Positions 10,671-32,078 of a stretch of DNA of 64,000 bases are shown here, piece by piece (position 1 is the first letter of the stretch; every line of letters begins with the position of its first letter). The notes beneath the pieces are model-generated. The model was not told the DNA's origin, did no database searches, and saw only the letters and a list, made by a program, of their open reading frames with translations. The position numbers and the translations under genes are program-made. Source of the stretch: Portunus trituberculatus (lineage: Eukaryota; Arthropoda; Malacostraca; Decapoda; Portunidae); contig NC_059278.1 in assembly GCF_017591435.1 (NCBI RefSeq), positions 8,080,156 to 8,144,155 of the forward strand, in the 5' to 3' direction.

Positions 10671-10832
10671 CAATGCGATAACTACTTTTGGTGTGTTTTT
10701 TGTCATGATCCATGGAATTTACAGCAAGAATTGTATAATAATATCCTGGATTTCTTTTACTTTGGTGATGTGATTATTTGCTATGCCACGTACAAAAGCA
10801 AATAAATAAAAGTGGTGTTGCTGTTCCCTGTT
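10271..10832. other. Intergenic DNA between two convergent genes
   Basis: Holds a (TG)n tract at 10596-10668 and otherwise no recognised exon or repeat family. Confidence 0.5.
10596..10668. repeat. (TG)n microsatellite
   Basis: Pure TG tract between the convergent carboxypeptidase and dehydrogenase genes. No LINE or SINE end is attached. Confidence 0.95.
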
Positions 10833-10838
10833 TTTATT
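10833..10838 (-). terminator. Polyadenylation signal AATAAA (minus strand) for the dehydrogenase gene
   Basis: TTTATT on the plus strand is AATAAA on the minus strand, 95 bases beyond the dehydrogenase stop codon at 10933-10935. Confidence 0.6.
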
Positions 10839-10932
10839 CATTCAGGAACAATTAAATGATATCATAACATCAGCCCCAGCAAGACGTGGACGGGTTCATA
10901 GACACGAGCTGCTCCAACACAAGCCACAGGAA

Positions 10933-11157
10933 TCACCACGGCAGGACAGAACCATCGTAGTTGAGCAGGACGCCGTTTTGTTTTTCATTGATGCTCACGA
11001 TCACAGGCAACATCTGGGAAACGCTGTCCTCGGGTGTGAGCAGCGCCTCTGAGGAACCCATGTCGGTGCGGACCCAACCAGGGTGTATCGCCACGAACAG
11101 TAACCCTTTCGTGCTGGGATCCTCCGCCAGAATTTTAGTGACCATATTTAGAGCCGT
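10933..11157 (-). CDS. SDR terminal exon
   Basis: The minus-strand acceptor is ACACAG just above 11157; 74 codons then TGA. Contains HPGWVRTDMGS and the C-terminal LNYDGSVLPW. Confidence 0.9.
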   Translation of the reverse strand, partial: TALNMVTKILAEDPSTKGLLFVAIHPGWVRTDMGSSEALLTPEDSVSQMLPVIVSINEKQNGVLLNYDGSVLPW

Positions 11158-11318
11158 CTGTGTATGGGGAAGATAAACATGCGGGGTCAGAGTATCATTA
11201 CTTATTAGGAAGATTTGTCCCATAACCTTATTTTTTTTCTTAAGAAATATGACTATTAACAAATTATATTGATTCAGGGTCATCACAGACTTTTTCTTTT
11301 ATTTCGAACACTGCAGTT

Positions 11319-11393
<75 letters not shown>

Positions 11394-12478
11394 ACACTGT
11401 CTGTTGCTTTACTATAAATATGCTTGTCAAATGTTCGAGCTCACTACCTGGACATTAAGATGCAACTGGTGGTGGTGGTAAAGAGGAAGAGTAACGGCGG
11501 GAGTGAGGGGGAGGGAGGGAGAAGGTGGTTGTTACCTTGAGTGTCAGTGAGTGATGGGAGTGAGAGACCGGCTCACCTTGCTGGAGCGGTATGCATAAAT
11601 GCCGTGTCTGTTTAGAGAGGTGCCCATGCTAGCCATAATAGAAGAAATGTTCACCACGATCGCACGAGACTCACCCGTCGCCGCTGCCACCTTCAGCTGT
11701 GGAAGCAAGGCCTGCGGGAAGAACGATAGCAGCAAGCAATTTAAAACAATGCATGGAAGTTAAGATTTTTGTGAACTATAAATCTGTCTTTCATGTTGAT
11801 TGTGACCAGTGAGGTTATCAAGGATTACTAAACTGCTATTTATTGAAGGTAAAATCTCCATTTGCTGTGATGTTAGACGACACTTAAGACTAGTCTCTTC
11901 TGGAATCCAAATATCTTGCGTTGTGGCTGACACACTCAGCCATGCACACTTGATTGGTTTAGATGCCACATCTAGTTACGAATGATCTCCTTAGCTACAT
12001 CTCACCTCCTGCGTTCGTCACATGTTGTTTAGTATAGAAAGCATTAACAGTAAACAGCCATTTATCGAGACAAATGCCACATGACTTGTAAAGTAAACCG
12101 GTATTTTCTGAAGTGAATAACTAGGAACTTGATGTTTAATAACTTGACATTTTACAATATATGAACACGAAATAAGGTTGCCTCTAGATGAAACAAGTCA
12201 ACATTGAAAAGCCCTATCATATGTATTACGCTGCACAGTCCGTTCCTCAAGTTCTTAACACGCACACACCTTGATCAGCATGAGTGGAGCAATGGTGTTG
12301 GTCTCAAGGACATTCCGAAACATCTCCGGCTCTACGTTTCCCAGAGGCACTCCGAACGTCTGAGTAGAGCACTTTTCCATAATCCCGGCGTTGTTCACCA
12401 ACAGGTTGAGGCCCAGACTCCCCACGGCAGCTTTCACCTCCTCCATCACACGCGGCAGTGACTTGTTGTCTACCACAT
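10933..12478 (-). CDS. Short-chain dehydrogenase/reductase (C-factor / sniffer-like), 3 visible exons, N-terminal exon missing
   Basis: Classical SDR, expected to be an NAD(P)-dependent carbonyl reductase in the cytosol. Minus-strand exons are 12478-12270, 11711-11577 and 11157-10933, with GT/AG junctions and matching phases; 188 residues are visible against about 250 for the family. Landmarks: NLLVNNAGI (SDR NNAG motif), ETNTIAPLMLIK, VVNISS with the catalytic Ser, YAYRSSK (YxxxK; Tyr and Lys split from the next exon at the splice site), then TALNMVTKIL and HPGWVRTDMG. The end NYDGSVLPW matches sniffer-type reductases. The Rossmann TGxxxGIG segment must lie upstream on the minus strand, perhaps in the assembly gap. 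Convergent with the carboxypeptidase gene; no functional link is implied. Confidence 0.88.
11322..11390. repeat. (CT)n microsatellite in SDR intron
   Basis: Pure CT tract between the last two dehydrogenase exons. Confidence 0.95.
11577..11711 (-). CDS. SDR exon with catalytic Ser and YxxxK
   Basis: Acceptor CCGCAG above 11711 and donor GTGAGC below 11577; 45 codons in phase 0. Contains VVNISS and YAYRSSK. Confidence 0.9.
12270..12478 (-). CDS. SDR exon with NNAG motif
   Basis: Acceptor GAACAG above 12478, entering with two bases of a split codon; donor GTGTGT below 12270. Contains LLVNNAGI. Confidence 0.88.
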
Positions 12479-12504
12479 CTGTTCACAGCAACAGCATTGG
12501 TCTT

Positions 12505-12507
<3 letters not shown>

Positions 12508-12557
<50 letters not shown>
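12508..12557. repeat. (TG)n microsatellite next to SDR acceptor
   Basis: A TG tract lying 29 bases upstream (minus strand) of the splice acceptor of the exon at 12478. Confidence 0.95.
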
Positions 12558-12559
<2 letters not shown>

Positions 12560-12812
12560 TGTCAGCCAGGATAGAACCAGAAATAATGGTTTCAATCTTG
12601 AAAAATTAGGTTTAAGAAAAGAGATAAAAAGGAACTGGTTCTCCAATAGAGGTTAAAGAATTGAACGGACTCAGTAATCTGGTTGTCAGTGATAAGTCAA
12701 TAGGGAACTTAAAAGAAGATGATGAGACAAATATATGAACTGGGAGGATAGCAGGAAATAGGTAGGTGTGTTCATACAGGGACCGCTGCGTGTATTAGGC
12801 CTGATGGCCTCG

Positions 12813-13294
<482 letters not shown>

Positions 13295-13794
13295 NNNNNN
13301 NNNNNNNNNNNNNNNNNNNNNNNNNNNNNNNNNNNNNNNNNNNNNNNNNNNNNNNNNNNNNNNNNNNNNNNNNNNNNNNNNNNNNNNNNNNNNNNNNNNN
13401 NNNNNNNNNNNNNNNNNNNNNNNNNNNNNNNNNNNNNNNNNNNNNNNNNNNNNNNNNNNNNNNNNNNNNNNNNNNNNNNNNNNNNNNNNNNNNNNNNNNN
13501 NNNNNNNNNNNNNNNNNNNNNNNNNNNNNNNNNNNNNNNNNNNNNNNNNNNNNNNNNNNNNNNNNNNNNNNNNNNNNNNNNNNNNNNNNNNNNNNNNNNN
13601 NNNNNNNNNNNNNNNNNNNNNNNNNNNNNNNNNNNNNNNNNNNNNNNNNNNNNNNNNNNNNNNNNNNNNNNNNNNNNNNNNNNNNNNNNNNNNNNNNNNN
13701 NNNNNNNNNNNNNNNNNNNNNNNNNNNNNNNNNNNNNNNNNNNNNNNNNNNNNNNNNNNNNNNNNNNNNNNNNNNNNNNNNNNNNNNNNNNNNN
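13295..13794. other. Assembly gap of 500 N
   Basis: Exactly 500 N, a placeholder length; the real distance is unknown. It directly follows a large compound microsatellite and may hide the first dehydrogenase exon and the 5' part of the BEL element. Confidence 0.99.
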
Positions 13795-13866
13795 AAGAAA
13801 TGCAGTAGTAGATCAGTAGCTCAATTATAAAAGTCCTGTGGGTTTAGCAGAAGAGTACATGATTGG

Positions 13867-14205
13867 TTGGGGAACAAAGATTATAATCTAGCAGATCCCA
13901 AGATTGTAGGTAAAGGGGACATAAGCTTACTGATAGGTGCTGACTATTATTATGACATTGTACATGCAGGGTATGTCCAAGAAAAGGGAATAATATTGTT
14001 ACCCACCATATATTGTTATGCCTTAAGTGGTCACTTTAATGCACCTGATGATGGAGCTAATGTGGAGGTAGTAACTATCCTTAAAATAGGAACACACCCA
14101 GTAGAGGTGCAGCTCAGTAAAGAAGAGATGGTGAAGAGTTTCCCAGAGATTAAAGATTTAAATGTTTCCTGGGAATTAGATCATGTAGGCATAGCTAGTA
14201 CCTGA
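13867..14205 (+). pseudogene. BEL/Pao aspartic protease-adjacent region, longest intact piece
   Basis: 112 open codons with ISLLIGADYYYDIVHAG, a signature of the DUF1758 region of Pao-type polyproteins. The frame closes shortly before the RT region, so this is a remnant and not a host gene. Confidence 0.75.
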
Positions 14206-14594
14206 GGAAATAAGTAGTAAATCCAAAGAGATGTTATGTCACTTTCAGGATACAGTAAAATATTCCTCAGAAGAAAATGGGTAAACATTAAATTTACCTT
14301 GGAATGACAAAAAACACTTGTTCTCTACTAATTTCAAGTTACCTTTATGGTGCTTGAGAGGGTTGCAAGGGAAATTTATAAAGGATCCTGAATATTGTTC
14401 TCATTATTCAAAGGTTATTCAGGATAAGGAATAGAGGGGATTCTTAGAGAAGGTTGGTTGAATCACGAGAAATATGTAATAGCCTCTGCCAATCTATCTA
14501 TAATAAAGGAGTTAAGAAGGAGAGTATGACAACTCCTGTAATAGTAGTGTATGATTGCTCTGCAAAGGCCAGTGAATGAAAACTTATTTTAAAT

Positions 14595-18091
<3,497 letters not shown>

Positions 18092-18905
18092 GATTGTCTA
18101 TTCACAGGACCTACTCTAGTAACGGACTTGACTGAGATCTTGAGATTCCGGTTGCATAAATACATCTGGATTAGTGACATTGAAGAGGCTTAGTTTGATG
18201 ATAAAAATTAAATGATGAAGATTAAGATATTACAAGATTTTTGTGATCTAATGATCCCTTGGATCCTAATAGTGACTTTGTTGTTTATAGGTTCAAAGTA
18301 GTTTTGTTTGGAGTCACTTATTCTTAATCTTTATTAAATGCAACCATTTTGAGACATCTGGAGAATGTTAAAGATCAACAACTAGAAATAAAAATTGCAG
18401 AGGGGTTTATATATTGACAATGTGCAAGAGACTGGTGACAAGGAGCAAAAAATAAAAGATCAGTGTGATTTAGCTGTTAAGACCTTCTCTGAAGCCCACC
18501 TGTACCTAAGAGAGTGGGTTTCTAACTCTGAATTTCTATAAAATGAACTTAGAGCAAAGGATATAGCCTTAGTGAACCAAGCAAGAGTAAAGGCACTTGG
18601 AGCTTACTAGGATACCACTCAAGATTAGTTGTCATTGCAAAGTAAAGATAGAAGTGATTCAGTGATGATCAAAAGGGAGGTGTTTAGTGCAACAGCTAGT
18701 GTCTTCATTCCACTAGGTTTTTACGTATCACAATCAAAGCAAGATTATTCATACAGCAGTTATGAAAAACTAAGTGTGGCTGGGATGACAAGATTCTTGA
18801 GAATATGAAAAAGAATGGCTAAACATGTACAGTATTAAGATGTACAAGACTGTGTACAAGTTAAAATCCTTTGACAAGTATGCACTAAGGTAGAAGCACA
18901 TTTAT

Positions 18906-19319
18906 ATGTTTTTTAGTGATGCTGACACTAAGGTATATGGGGCTGCTGCCCATTTTTGTTATAATAGTATTAGTAATTTGATAATGGGAAAAGCTAAAGA
19001 AGCCCCAATTAAAACACTAACAGTACCTAAGTTAGAGTTGACAACTGTGATAATGGCACCCAAGTTATCAGAATTAATCTTAGTAGCTTATAAAGATGAG
19101 CTGACAAAACCAGAAATATGTCTATGCTGTAATAGTCAGATTGCTATTGCTTGGCATTCCAGCAGCAAGGAGTTAACCTTTTGTGAGCAAACTAGGCTAA
19201 ATGAGATACCTGAGGTCCATTTACACAATGTTCTTACAACAGGTAATCCTAGTGACCTGCTCAGTAGAGGTATCACTGGGATCCATCTGAAACAGTCCTC
19301 ACTGTGGTGGAGCAGGTAG
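18906..19319 (+). pseudogene. BEL/Pao RNase H remnant
   Basis: Open for 137 codons. FFSDADTKVYGAAAHF contains the first RNase H acidic residue region; KTLTVPKLELTT and LCCNSQIAIAW match BEL-type RNase H, and the end matches the LL.RG..LKQSSLWW block that precedes the integrase. Confidence 0.8.
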
Positions 19320-20230
19320 AGTTGGCTTCCCCCACAGAGAATCTTGGCCAGAATTGCCCAGAAACTTAAAGGAAGTAATAAATGAACAGGTGAACATGTT
19401 GCAGGTATATTAGCAACCATTCCAGAAAATAAACCTACTGTAATAAAATTGGAGAGGTTTTAACAAGTTTGGTAAGTTAGTATGGGCAATGGCCTGGATT
19501 ATCAATTTTGTATCCAAATATAAGAAAGTACAAAGTATATCTAACTCGTATTTAAGTGTACACAACATTAGTTTAGCAGAAAGTAAGGTAAGCCTTAGTA
19601 CAAAAGGAAGTTTGTCCTCTGGAATTTAAACATTTAAGTAATAATACTAGTAAACCTACATCCCTAGTGAATCAGTTAGGTTTATTTAAAGAGGAAGAAT
19701 TGATAAGATGTCCTAAAATCAGGTTACAGAGAGCTCTAGTATGTGAGAAAGTAAAGAACGGAATCCTTCTCCCTAGTAAACATAAGATAACTAAGATGAT
19801 AGTAGAGTATACTCATAAGATATGGCTGCATTATGGTGTTGAGTTTGTAGTATCACACCTAAGGCAGACATATTGGATCCCCTAAACTAAGCCATGTAGT
19901 GAAAGGGACACAATGCAGATGTGTAACCTGCAAGAAGTTACAGGGCATAAAGTATGCTGAGGTACCTGATCTTCCTTTACCTGATTTTAGTATACAAAAG
20001 GTGGCACCATTCCGATGATTAATGGGTGTTATAGTTAGCGAAGAGGAAAGGCGTGCAACCAATGTACATCATCCCATTCACCTGTGCAGTAACTAGAGCA
20101 ATACATTAGGTGGACAACCTAACCTGTGGCACTTTTTTACATGCTTTAAGGAGAATCTGTAATAGAAGAGGATTTCCTCAAATCTTGCTAAGTGATAATG
20201 TGATTACCTTCAAAAGTGTTTCAGTGTAAG

Positions 20231-20874
20231 TGTAAATGGATGGGTTGAGCAGGGTGGTGTTCCAGCAGAACCTCTAGTAGGCCAGAGCAGAGTAGAGTTA
20301 ATCCAGTAACCTTGTTAAATCCCATCCAGCTCGTACTTCTGCTCTGAAATCCTTTTGATTATAGCAAGCCTTGGTCCATGAAGGTAGAATCTAGCCTTTT
20401 ATTTATTTATTTTTATTTATTTATTTATTTATTATTTTTTCTCAGGGGGGAGTTTTTAATAACTAATAAATAGTGTAATAGTATATATTTCTTGTATATT
20501 TTTTGTTTATTTTTGTAACTTGCACCTCTTGAAGAAGCATGTTGTGCGTCTTTTGTATAGGCTTTAAAAGGTAGGCGGATGAGTGAGACTCACTCTCAAG
20601 CACTTGATGCTCTCACTAGTAGAGCTGACTTACCCGTATCAAGTAGTGACCACATGGCTCCTATGTGACCCCACAGTACCTACACCAGATTCTTTCTAAT
20701 GTACCTAAGTTCAGGCTAAGGTTAGGGAAGGCCTTCACTGCTTTACCTTGGGATAAGCTTGTGGTGGCAGCCACTAGTAACTGTAAGTTCTTTATCAGTA
20801 GCATCCTCTTTTCTCTGCTTGCTTGGTATAGAGTCCCATGCAAGTTGGGACAGAAAAGCAACACATTTGCACTA
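20231..20874. other. Unassigned sequence after the BEL remnant
   Basis: Contains a (TTTA)n stretch at 20397-20435 and otherwise nothing recognised; no LTR was seen. Confidence 0.4.
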
Positions 20875-21150
20875 CATAGTGTAGGGATCAGCATGCTCGG
20901 CTCACAACCAAAAAGGGCCAGGTTTGAATTCTGGATGCAGCAAGGTATATGGGTGAGTCTTTTAATGTGTAGCTCCTGTTCATTTAGCTGCAAATAGATA
21001 CAGAATTGAACCTGAGGCTCCCTGTGTCCTAGTATGTGGTGTGTGAGTGGTCTTAGTCTTATCAAAAGTTCAGTCAATATGAGATCTGAGCTCTTTTTCC
21101 TAGGGGAATAACTGGCTGGGTGATCAGAAGACAACCATAGGTGAATGGGA
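20875..21150 (+). mobile_element. Old, diverged SINE of family 2
   Basis: The plus strand follows the same order as the younger family 2 SINE at 51241-51523: ACATAGTGTAGGGATCAGCA head, GGCTCACAACC anticodon region, CAGGTTTGAATTCTGG B-box-like T arm, CTTTTAATGTGTAGCTCCTG, then TGGTGTGTGAGTGGTCTTAG and GAGCTC..AGGGGAATAACTGGCTGGGTGATCAG. Strongly diverged and with no (AC)n tail left. Confidence 0.7.
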
Positions 21151-21451
21151 TGTAGGAGATTAATAATTTTTGGCAATACTACTGTGGTTTGTTGTATTTC
21201 AGCAGCATTACTTATAAACACTGGTGGCACTGTATTTAAAAATTCTGTTTTCAGTTATTGATTACTTATATATGGTTATTTTTCAAGTGTCATTGCTGAA
21301 ATAATCCTTAAATTTTTCTTTAACAATTCTTTACTAATTGTTGACTGTCATTCTCAGGTATGCAGAGTTGAGTTAGGTCAAAATGAGTTGGGTATTAGCA
21401 GTGCTGAAGTCACTACTTGCATGTACAAATAGATAGTGGTATGACTGCAAC

Positions 21452-21757
21452 TATAGTAAACTTGATATAATGAATGATATGGGGACAGATCTGTTGTTAC
21501 AGCCAAAGATCTGTTATATCCGGTGGAAATACCAGACAGATCCGTTATATCCTGAAGATTGCCGGGTATTTATACCCACTGCCCCCCCGGTCCCATGGCA
21601 TGCCATGTGGAGTTCCTGCAATAACATGTTATGGGACGACCACCTCACTATAACGAATGAAAATCCGTTATAGAGAAGGTTTGTCCGGTCAGATTTTTTT
21701 CCCCATTATACCTGATATCCAGTTTATCGACATTCATTATATCGAGGGTTTACTGTA
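21452..21757. mobile_element. Small Tigger/pogo-like MITE, about 305 bp
   Basis: Left end TATAGTAAACTTGATATAAT and right end (reverse complement) TACAGTAAACCCTCGATATA match as terminal inverted repeats, continuing through GAATG. TA dinucleotides lie at both ends, as expected for Tc1/mariner/pogo insertion. There is no coding capacity. Confidence 0.75.
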
Positions 21758-22077
21758 CGTACTTGTGTAAGCTACAATGATGACCAGCTACTCAAACTAT
21801 CTGCACCATGATTCTTTTATGGTTGTAGCTGTGCGTGAAAACTGACATTCATATCCAGTACTTAAAATCACTGCTAAGTGGTCCCATTTGAAAGGGTCAA
21901 AGTAATTTCTCTGTTCCTTTTAATCCCATAAGTGACTATTAATCAAATCAACAGCTAATGGGGGTGCCTTTTTAAAAAGACCTGTGTTGTACAATCACAG
22001 ATGTGTTTCTGTAAGTGGCTGAAGTTTTTTAAAAGTTATGGAGCATTCCAGTATCTTGTAATGAGACAAATTTAAAG

Positions 22078-22145
22078 GTATTATTGAACCTCGATAATTC
22101 GGACCCGATAGCACGGATTTCACAATAAGTTGGACTGTGACTGAG
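22078..22145. mobile_element. Possible solitary end of a Tigger-like element
   Basis: ATTGAACCTCGATAATTCGG resembles Tigger/pogo termini, but no matching inverted end was found nearby. Confidence 0.3.
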
Positions 22146-22465
22146 CCAGGGACTAAAATCTGTGTTGAACTGCCCAACTTTTTATTTTGTTTTTTTGTTG
22201 ACATTATAAAAGATCTAATTCCAACAGTAAAAAACTATTTTTGTTGTAGTTTGAAATGATACCAAACAAAAGTGGATCAGAGTTTATACCGATTTTATGA
22301 AAATTTTGGTGTAAAAAAAAAAAACATTCGCTCCTAAGAATTTTTCAGAATTTCGTCCTTGTTTTGCTATTTGTATTCATCTGATTGAAATGAAATATTC
22401 ACACATGATTGTTTGTTCAATGGTGACTTCCTGGAGCATGATAGGGTGATAATGCATCAGGGTGT

Positions 22466-22699
22466 AGCTGCCGTGGTACAGTGGAACCATGCGTGCTTTG
22501 GGGTCCGAGGGGTCTCCAAGTGCATGGGTTCAAATCCTGTCCACGGTCTGAGTGTTGGTTGGGCTTCCTCACTCGGAGCAACGGTTTCCTTGTGGGTGGG
22601 CTTTGAGATAGGAGGTACTCCAAAAAGTATCTCCTTTTGCCCATAAATTCCTGTGAAAAGCCTACATGGTATAAATAAAAAGAAAAAAAGAAAAAAAAG
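22466..22699 (+). mobile_element. tRNA-derived SINE, family 3, with A-rich tail
   Basis: A tRNA-like head starts GCTGCCGTGGTACAGTGG and ends TCCACGGTC, so the outer GCCGTGG/CCACGG stem pairs. The B box is GGTTCAAATCC. A long variable region suggests a Leu/Ser-type (class II) origin. The body ends in an A-rich AAGAAAAAAAG tail (22676-22699), unlike the (AC)n tails of families 1 and 2. Confidence 0.65.
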
Positions 22700-22921
22700 T
22701 CTCCTTGTTTCTTGAAAATATTCATTCGTACATTGCAAAAAGTTTAGGGTAATTATTTCTTTAAATAGGCAGCAGTACACATTCATTGGTCACTTCTACA
22801 GCTGGGTTTGAAATGTAGTCTGTGATTGAGTAGCGGCTGTCAACCACCACCGTGAAGCAAATGACTCAAGGGAGGAGGAAAATCAAGAAGGGACTAGCAC
22901 CAGCCCTGCACTTTTTCCCCC

Positions 22922-22923
<2 letters not shown>

Positions 22924-23007
<84 letters not shown>

Positions 23008-23014
23008 ATTATTA

Positions 23015-23045
<31 letters not shown>

Positions 23046-23191
23046 CGTTTATTATTATCATTATTATTATTACTATTATTGTTATTATTATTATTATTAT
23101 TATTATCGTTATTATTATTACTATTATTATTATTATCATTATTTTATTATTATTATTATCATTATCATTATTATCGTTATTGTTATCGTTA

Positions 23192-23242
<51 letters not shown>

Positions 23243-23275
23243 TATTATTATTGTTACCATCATCTTTATTATCAG
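22924..23275. repeat. Compound (CT)n-(TTA)n microsatellite
   Basis: A CT tract (22924-23002) passes directly into about 270 bases of TTA repeats with C and G substitutions (TTATTATCATTATCG). Confidence 0.92.
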
Positions 23276-23365
23276 CGTGCGCTGATTTCTTCTTTGGACC
23301 TCTACGTTGTTTTCATAGTTTTACTTTTTTTGATGCCACACTGCACGGAAGAGTGTAATTATTTT

Positions 23366-29617
<6,252 letters not shown>

Positions 29618-29632
29618 ACACACACACACACA

Positions 29633-29901
29633 CCCGGTAGCTCAGTGGTTAGAGGCTGGCTTCAAAGAGATGACCAGGGTTGATTCCCGGCCGGGTGGAG
29701 ATATTTGGGTGTCTCCTTTCACATGTAGTGTTCACCTAGCAGTGAGTAGGTAGGATGTAAATCGAGGAATTGTGACCTTGTTGTCCCGGTGTGGTGTGTG
29801 CCTGATCTCAGGCCTATCTGAAGATGGAAACAATGAGCTCTGAGCTCGTTCCGTAGGGTAAGTCTGGCTGTCTGTAGAGACTGCAGCAGATCAAACAGTG
29901 A

Positions 29902-29904
<3 letters not shown>
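29633..29904 (+). mobile_element. tRNA-Val-like SINE, family 1
   Basis: Starts CCCGGTAGCTCAGTGGTTAG directly in the AC tail of LINE copy A3. The tRNA-like head is damaged in the anticodon and T-arm region (GGTTGATTCCC). The body runs through CACCTAGCAGTGAGTAGG and CAGATCAAACAGTGAATTAC into (AC)n. Confidence 0.85.

Positions 29905-29963
<59 letters not shown>
29905..29963. repeat. (AC)n junction between SINE and LINE
   Basis: A pure AC tract; LINE B1 starts directly after it. Confidence 0.97.
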
Positions 29964-29968
<5 letters not shown>

Positions 29969-31172
29969 TTTAGGAACTTATCCAATTTATTATGTTTTTA
30001 TTCAAGAGTGACTGACATACTACAACATAGAGAGGGATGGGTAGATGCTATCTACCTGGACTTGAGAAAGGCCTTTGATAAAGTACCACACAATAGACTG
30101 ATGTGGAAACTAAAGAAGATTGGAGGAGTAAATGATAAACTAGCAAAATGGATGGAAAATTACTTAGTGGGAAGAGAAATGAGAACAGTGGTGAGAGGAA
30201 GGAAGTCCGAGTGGAAGAAGGTAACCAGTGGAGTTCCATAAGGGTCAGTGCTTGGTCCCATCATGTTTTTTATTTATGTTAATGATATGCCAGTAGGAAT
30301 TGACAGTTACATGAACATGTTTATGGACGATACTAAAATTATGAGGAGAGTAAGGAATGTGGAAGATTGTAACAAGTTACAGGAAGATCTTGATAAAATA
30401 TATGAGTGGAGTAAGGAGTGGCAGATGGAATTTAATATAGACAAGACCCATGTTATGAAAATGGGAAGAAGTAGATACAGACCAAACTGGGATTACAGGC
30501 TGGGTGATGAGAAAATTAAAGAGACCAATGAGGAGAAAGATTTAGGAGTAACCGTGCAAAACACTTTGTCACTGGAGAAACACATTAACAAGATTTTTTG
30601 GAAAACATATAACATGCTTCAAAATATTGGCCTTGCATTCCACTACCTAGATGAAGGAATGATGAAGATATTATGTACCTTAATAAGACCCCAGTTAGAA
30701 TATGCAGCTTGTGTCTGGTCACCGACATGAAGAAAAATGTGAAGAAGGTAGAAAGGGTACAGAGGCTGGCAACAAGGATGGTACCAGGACTCAGGGAGTT
30801 AGACTATGAGGAAAGACTGAGGAAGCTGGGGCTGACCACATTAGAAGAGAGAAGAACAAGAGGAGACATGATAACTATGTATAAATTGGTGAACAAGATT
30901 GACATACTGGACAGAGAGTTGATAAAGGTGACCACAAGTAATCAGCTCCGAGGACATGGAAAAAGCTAATAAAGACATCTGTCTAAATGACGTGAGAAAA
31001 TACAGTTTCCGCATCGTAGCATTGATAAGTGGAATAAACTGAGCAGTGATGTCGTTGACGGTGTGTGTCAATCAGATGAAAGAGAGATATGACAGGAATG
31101 GACAAGGAGACAGGACACAGAGAGCTTAGCTCGGGCCCTGTAATACACAAATAGGTAAATACAAATTGGTGA

Positions 31173-31173
<1 letters not shown>
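29964..31173 (+). mobile_element. LINE family B, copy B1, 5'-truncated
   Basis: Enters inside the reverse transcriptase at NLLCFYSRVTDILQ. YLDLRKAFDKVPHNRL is intact. The GVPQGS motif is interrupted because Gln is replaced by a TAA stop near 30239, and the active site reads MDDTK (FMDD) where other copies have FADD. The C-terminus with LATRMVPGLRELDYEERL, LTTLEERRTRGDM follows. The 3' end has AATAGGTAAATACAAATTGG then GTGAATAC and an AC tract. Inactive. Confidence 0.88.

Positions 31174-31204
<31 letters not shown>
31174..31204. repeat. (AC)n junction between LINE B1 and SINE
   Basis: A pure AC tract leading into a truncated SINE. Confidence 0.95.
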
Positions 31205-31206
<2 letters not shown>

Positions 31207-31479
31207 TCCTCTGGCTTCACAAGCCAGAGGACCGGGTTCGATTCGGATGGGTGGAGATATTTGGGTGTGTCTCCTTTCACGTGTAGCCCCTGTTCACCTA
31301 GCAGTGAGTAGGTTTGGGATGTAAATCGAGAAGTTGTGACCTTGTTGTCCCGGTGTGTGGTGTGTGCCTGGTCTCAGGCCTATCCGAAGATCAGAAATAA
31401 TGAGCTCTGAGCTCGCTCCGTAGGCTAAAGTCTGGCTGTCTCATCAGAGACTGCAGCAGATCAAACAGTGAAACACAAG
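31205..31479 (+). mobile_element. tRNA-Val-like SINE, family 1, 5'-truncated with snap-back hairpin
   Basis: The acceptor and D arm are missing. Instead the copy opens with GGTCCTCTGGCTT, loop CAC, AAGCCAGAGGACC: a perfect 13-bp hairpin. The second arm is the normal anticodon-arm sequence plus six flanking bases. The body then follows family 1 (CACCTAGCAGTGAGTAGG, CAGATCAAACAGTG) to a short ACACAA tail. Confidence 0.85.
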
Positions 31480-31725
31480 CTTTCGGAGAGACCATAATCT
31501 CAAAATTAATCTTGCATCGTTCCCATAAGTCTTCATTGAACTGCCTGCCTTTTTTTTAGGCGGGGGAGGAATTCGGATAAGTTCACCTTTGCAGGAGCAG
31601 CCTTTCCTCCTATTAGTCCGAGTTACCGAGGGTCAACAGTATTAGTGGTTATTTGATTTTGCTTACAAGTTTTGATAACTTGTTGTCTACTCACCCCTGG
31701 TTATATAACTTGTTAGTGCAGTGTT
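31480..31725. other. Unassigned sequence
   Basis: No gene or recognised repeat seen. Confidence 0.4.
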
Positions 31726-32078
31726 AAGAATTAAGGCATACTGGTGAAGGAGGAAGTAGTGAGCAACGATACATCATTATTTTCTTTTCATCTATGTTGT
31801 AGTGATTATTTATATATTTCTGTTAATTCATTAATTTATTTGGTTAATGTTTACTATCGGTCCCTCTCAGTAGCATATGGCACGACTACATGTTATGGCA
31901 ATATACTCTTTTACTTCACATTAATGAAGTTTTTTTTTTCAGGTGGGAGGCTTTTATTGGCTTGTAGTGATGCTTTGCAAAAATCAAAATTGCACCAGAA
32001 ACAGAGTTCTGGGAGCAGTTTTCCTGAGTCTTCCTCCTCTTCCATTTTTGGCTGTTTACATTAATATGGCATTATGGG
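31726..32078 (+). repeat. 350-bp direct repeat, copy 1
   Basis: Begins AAGAATTAAGGCATACTGG and ends GGCATTATGGG. It recurs at 32877-33230 with roughly 5% differences. LINE and SINE fragments lie exactly between the copies. Confidence 0.85.
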
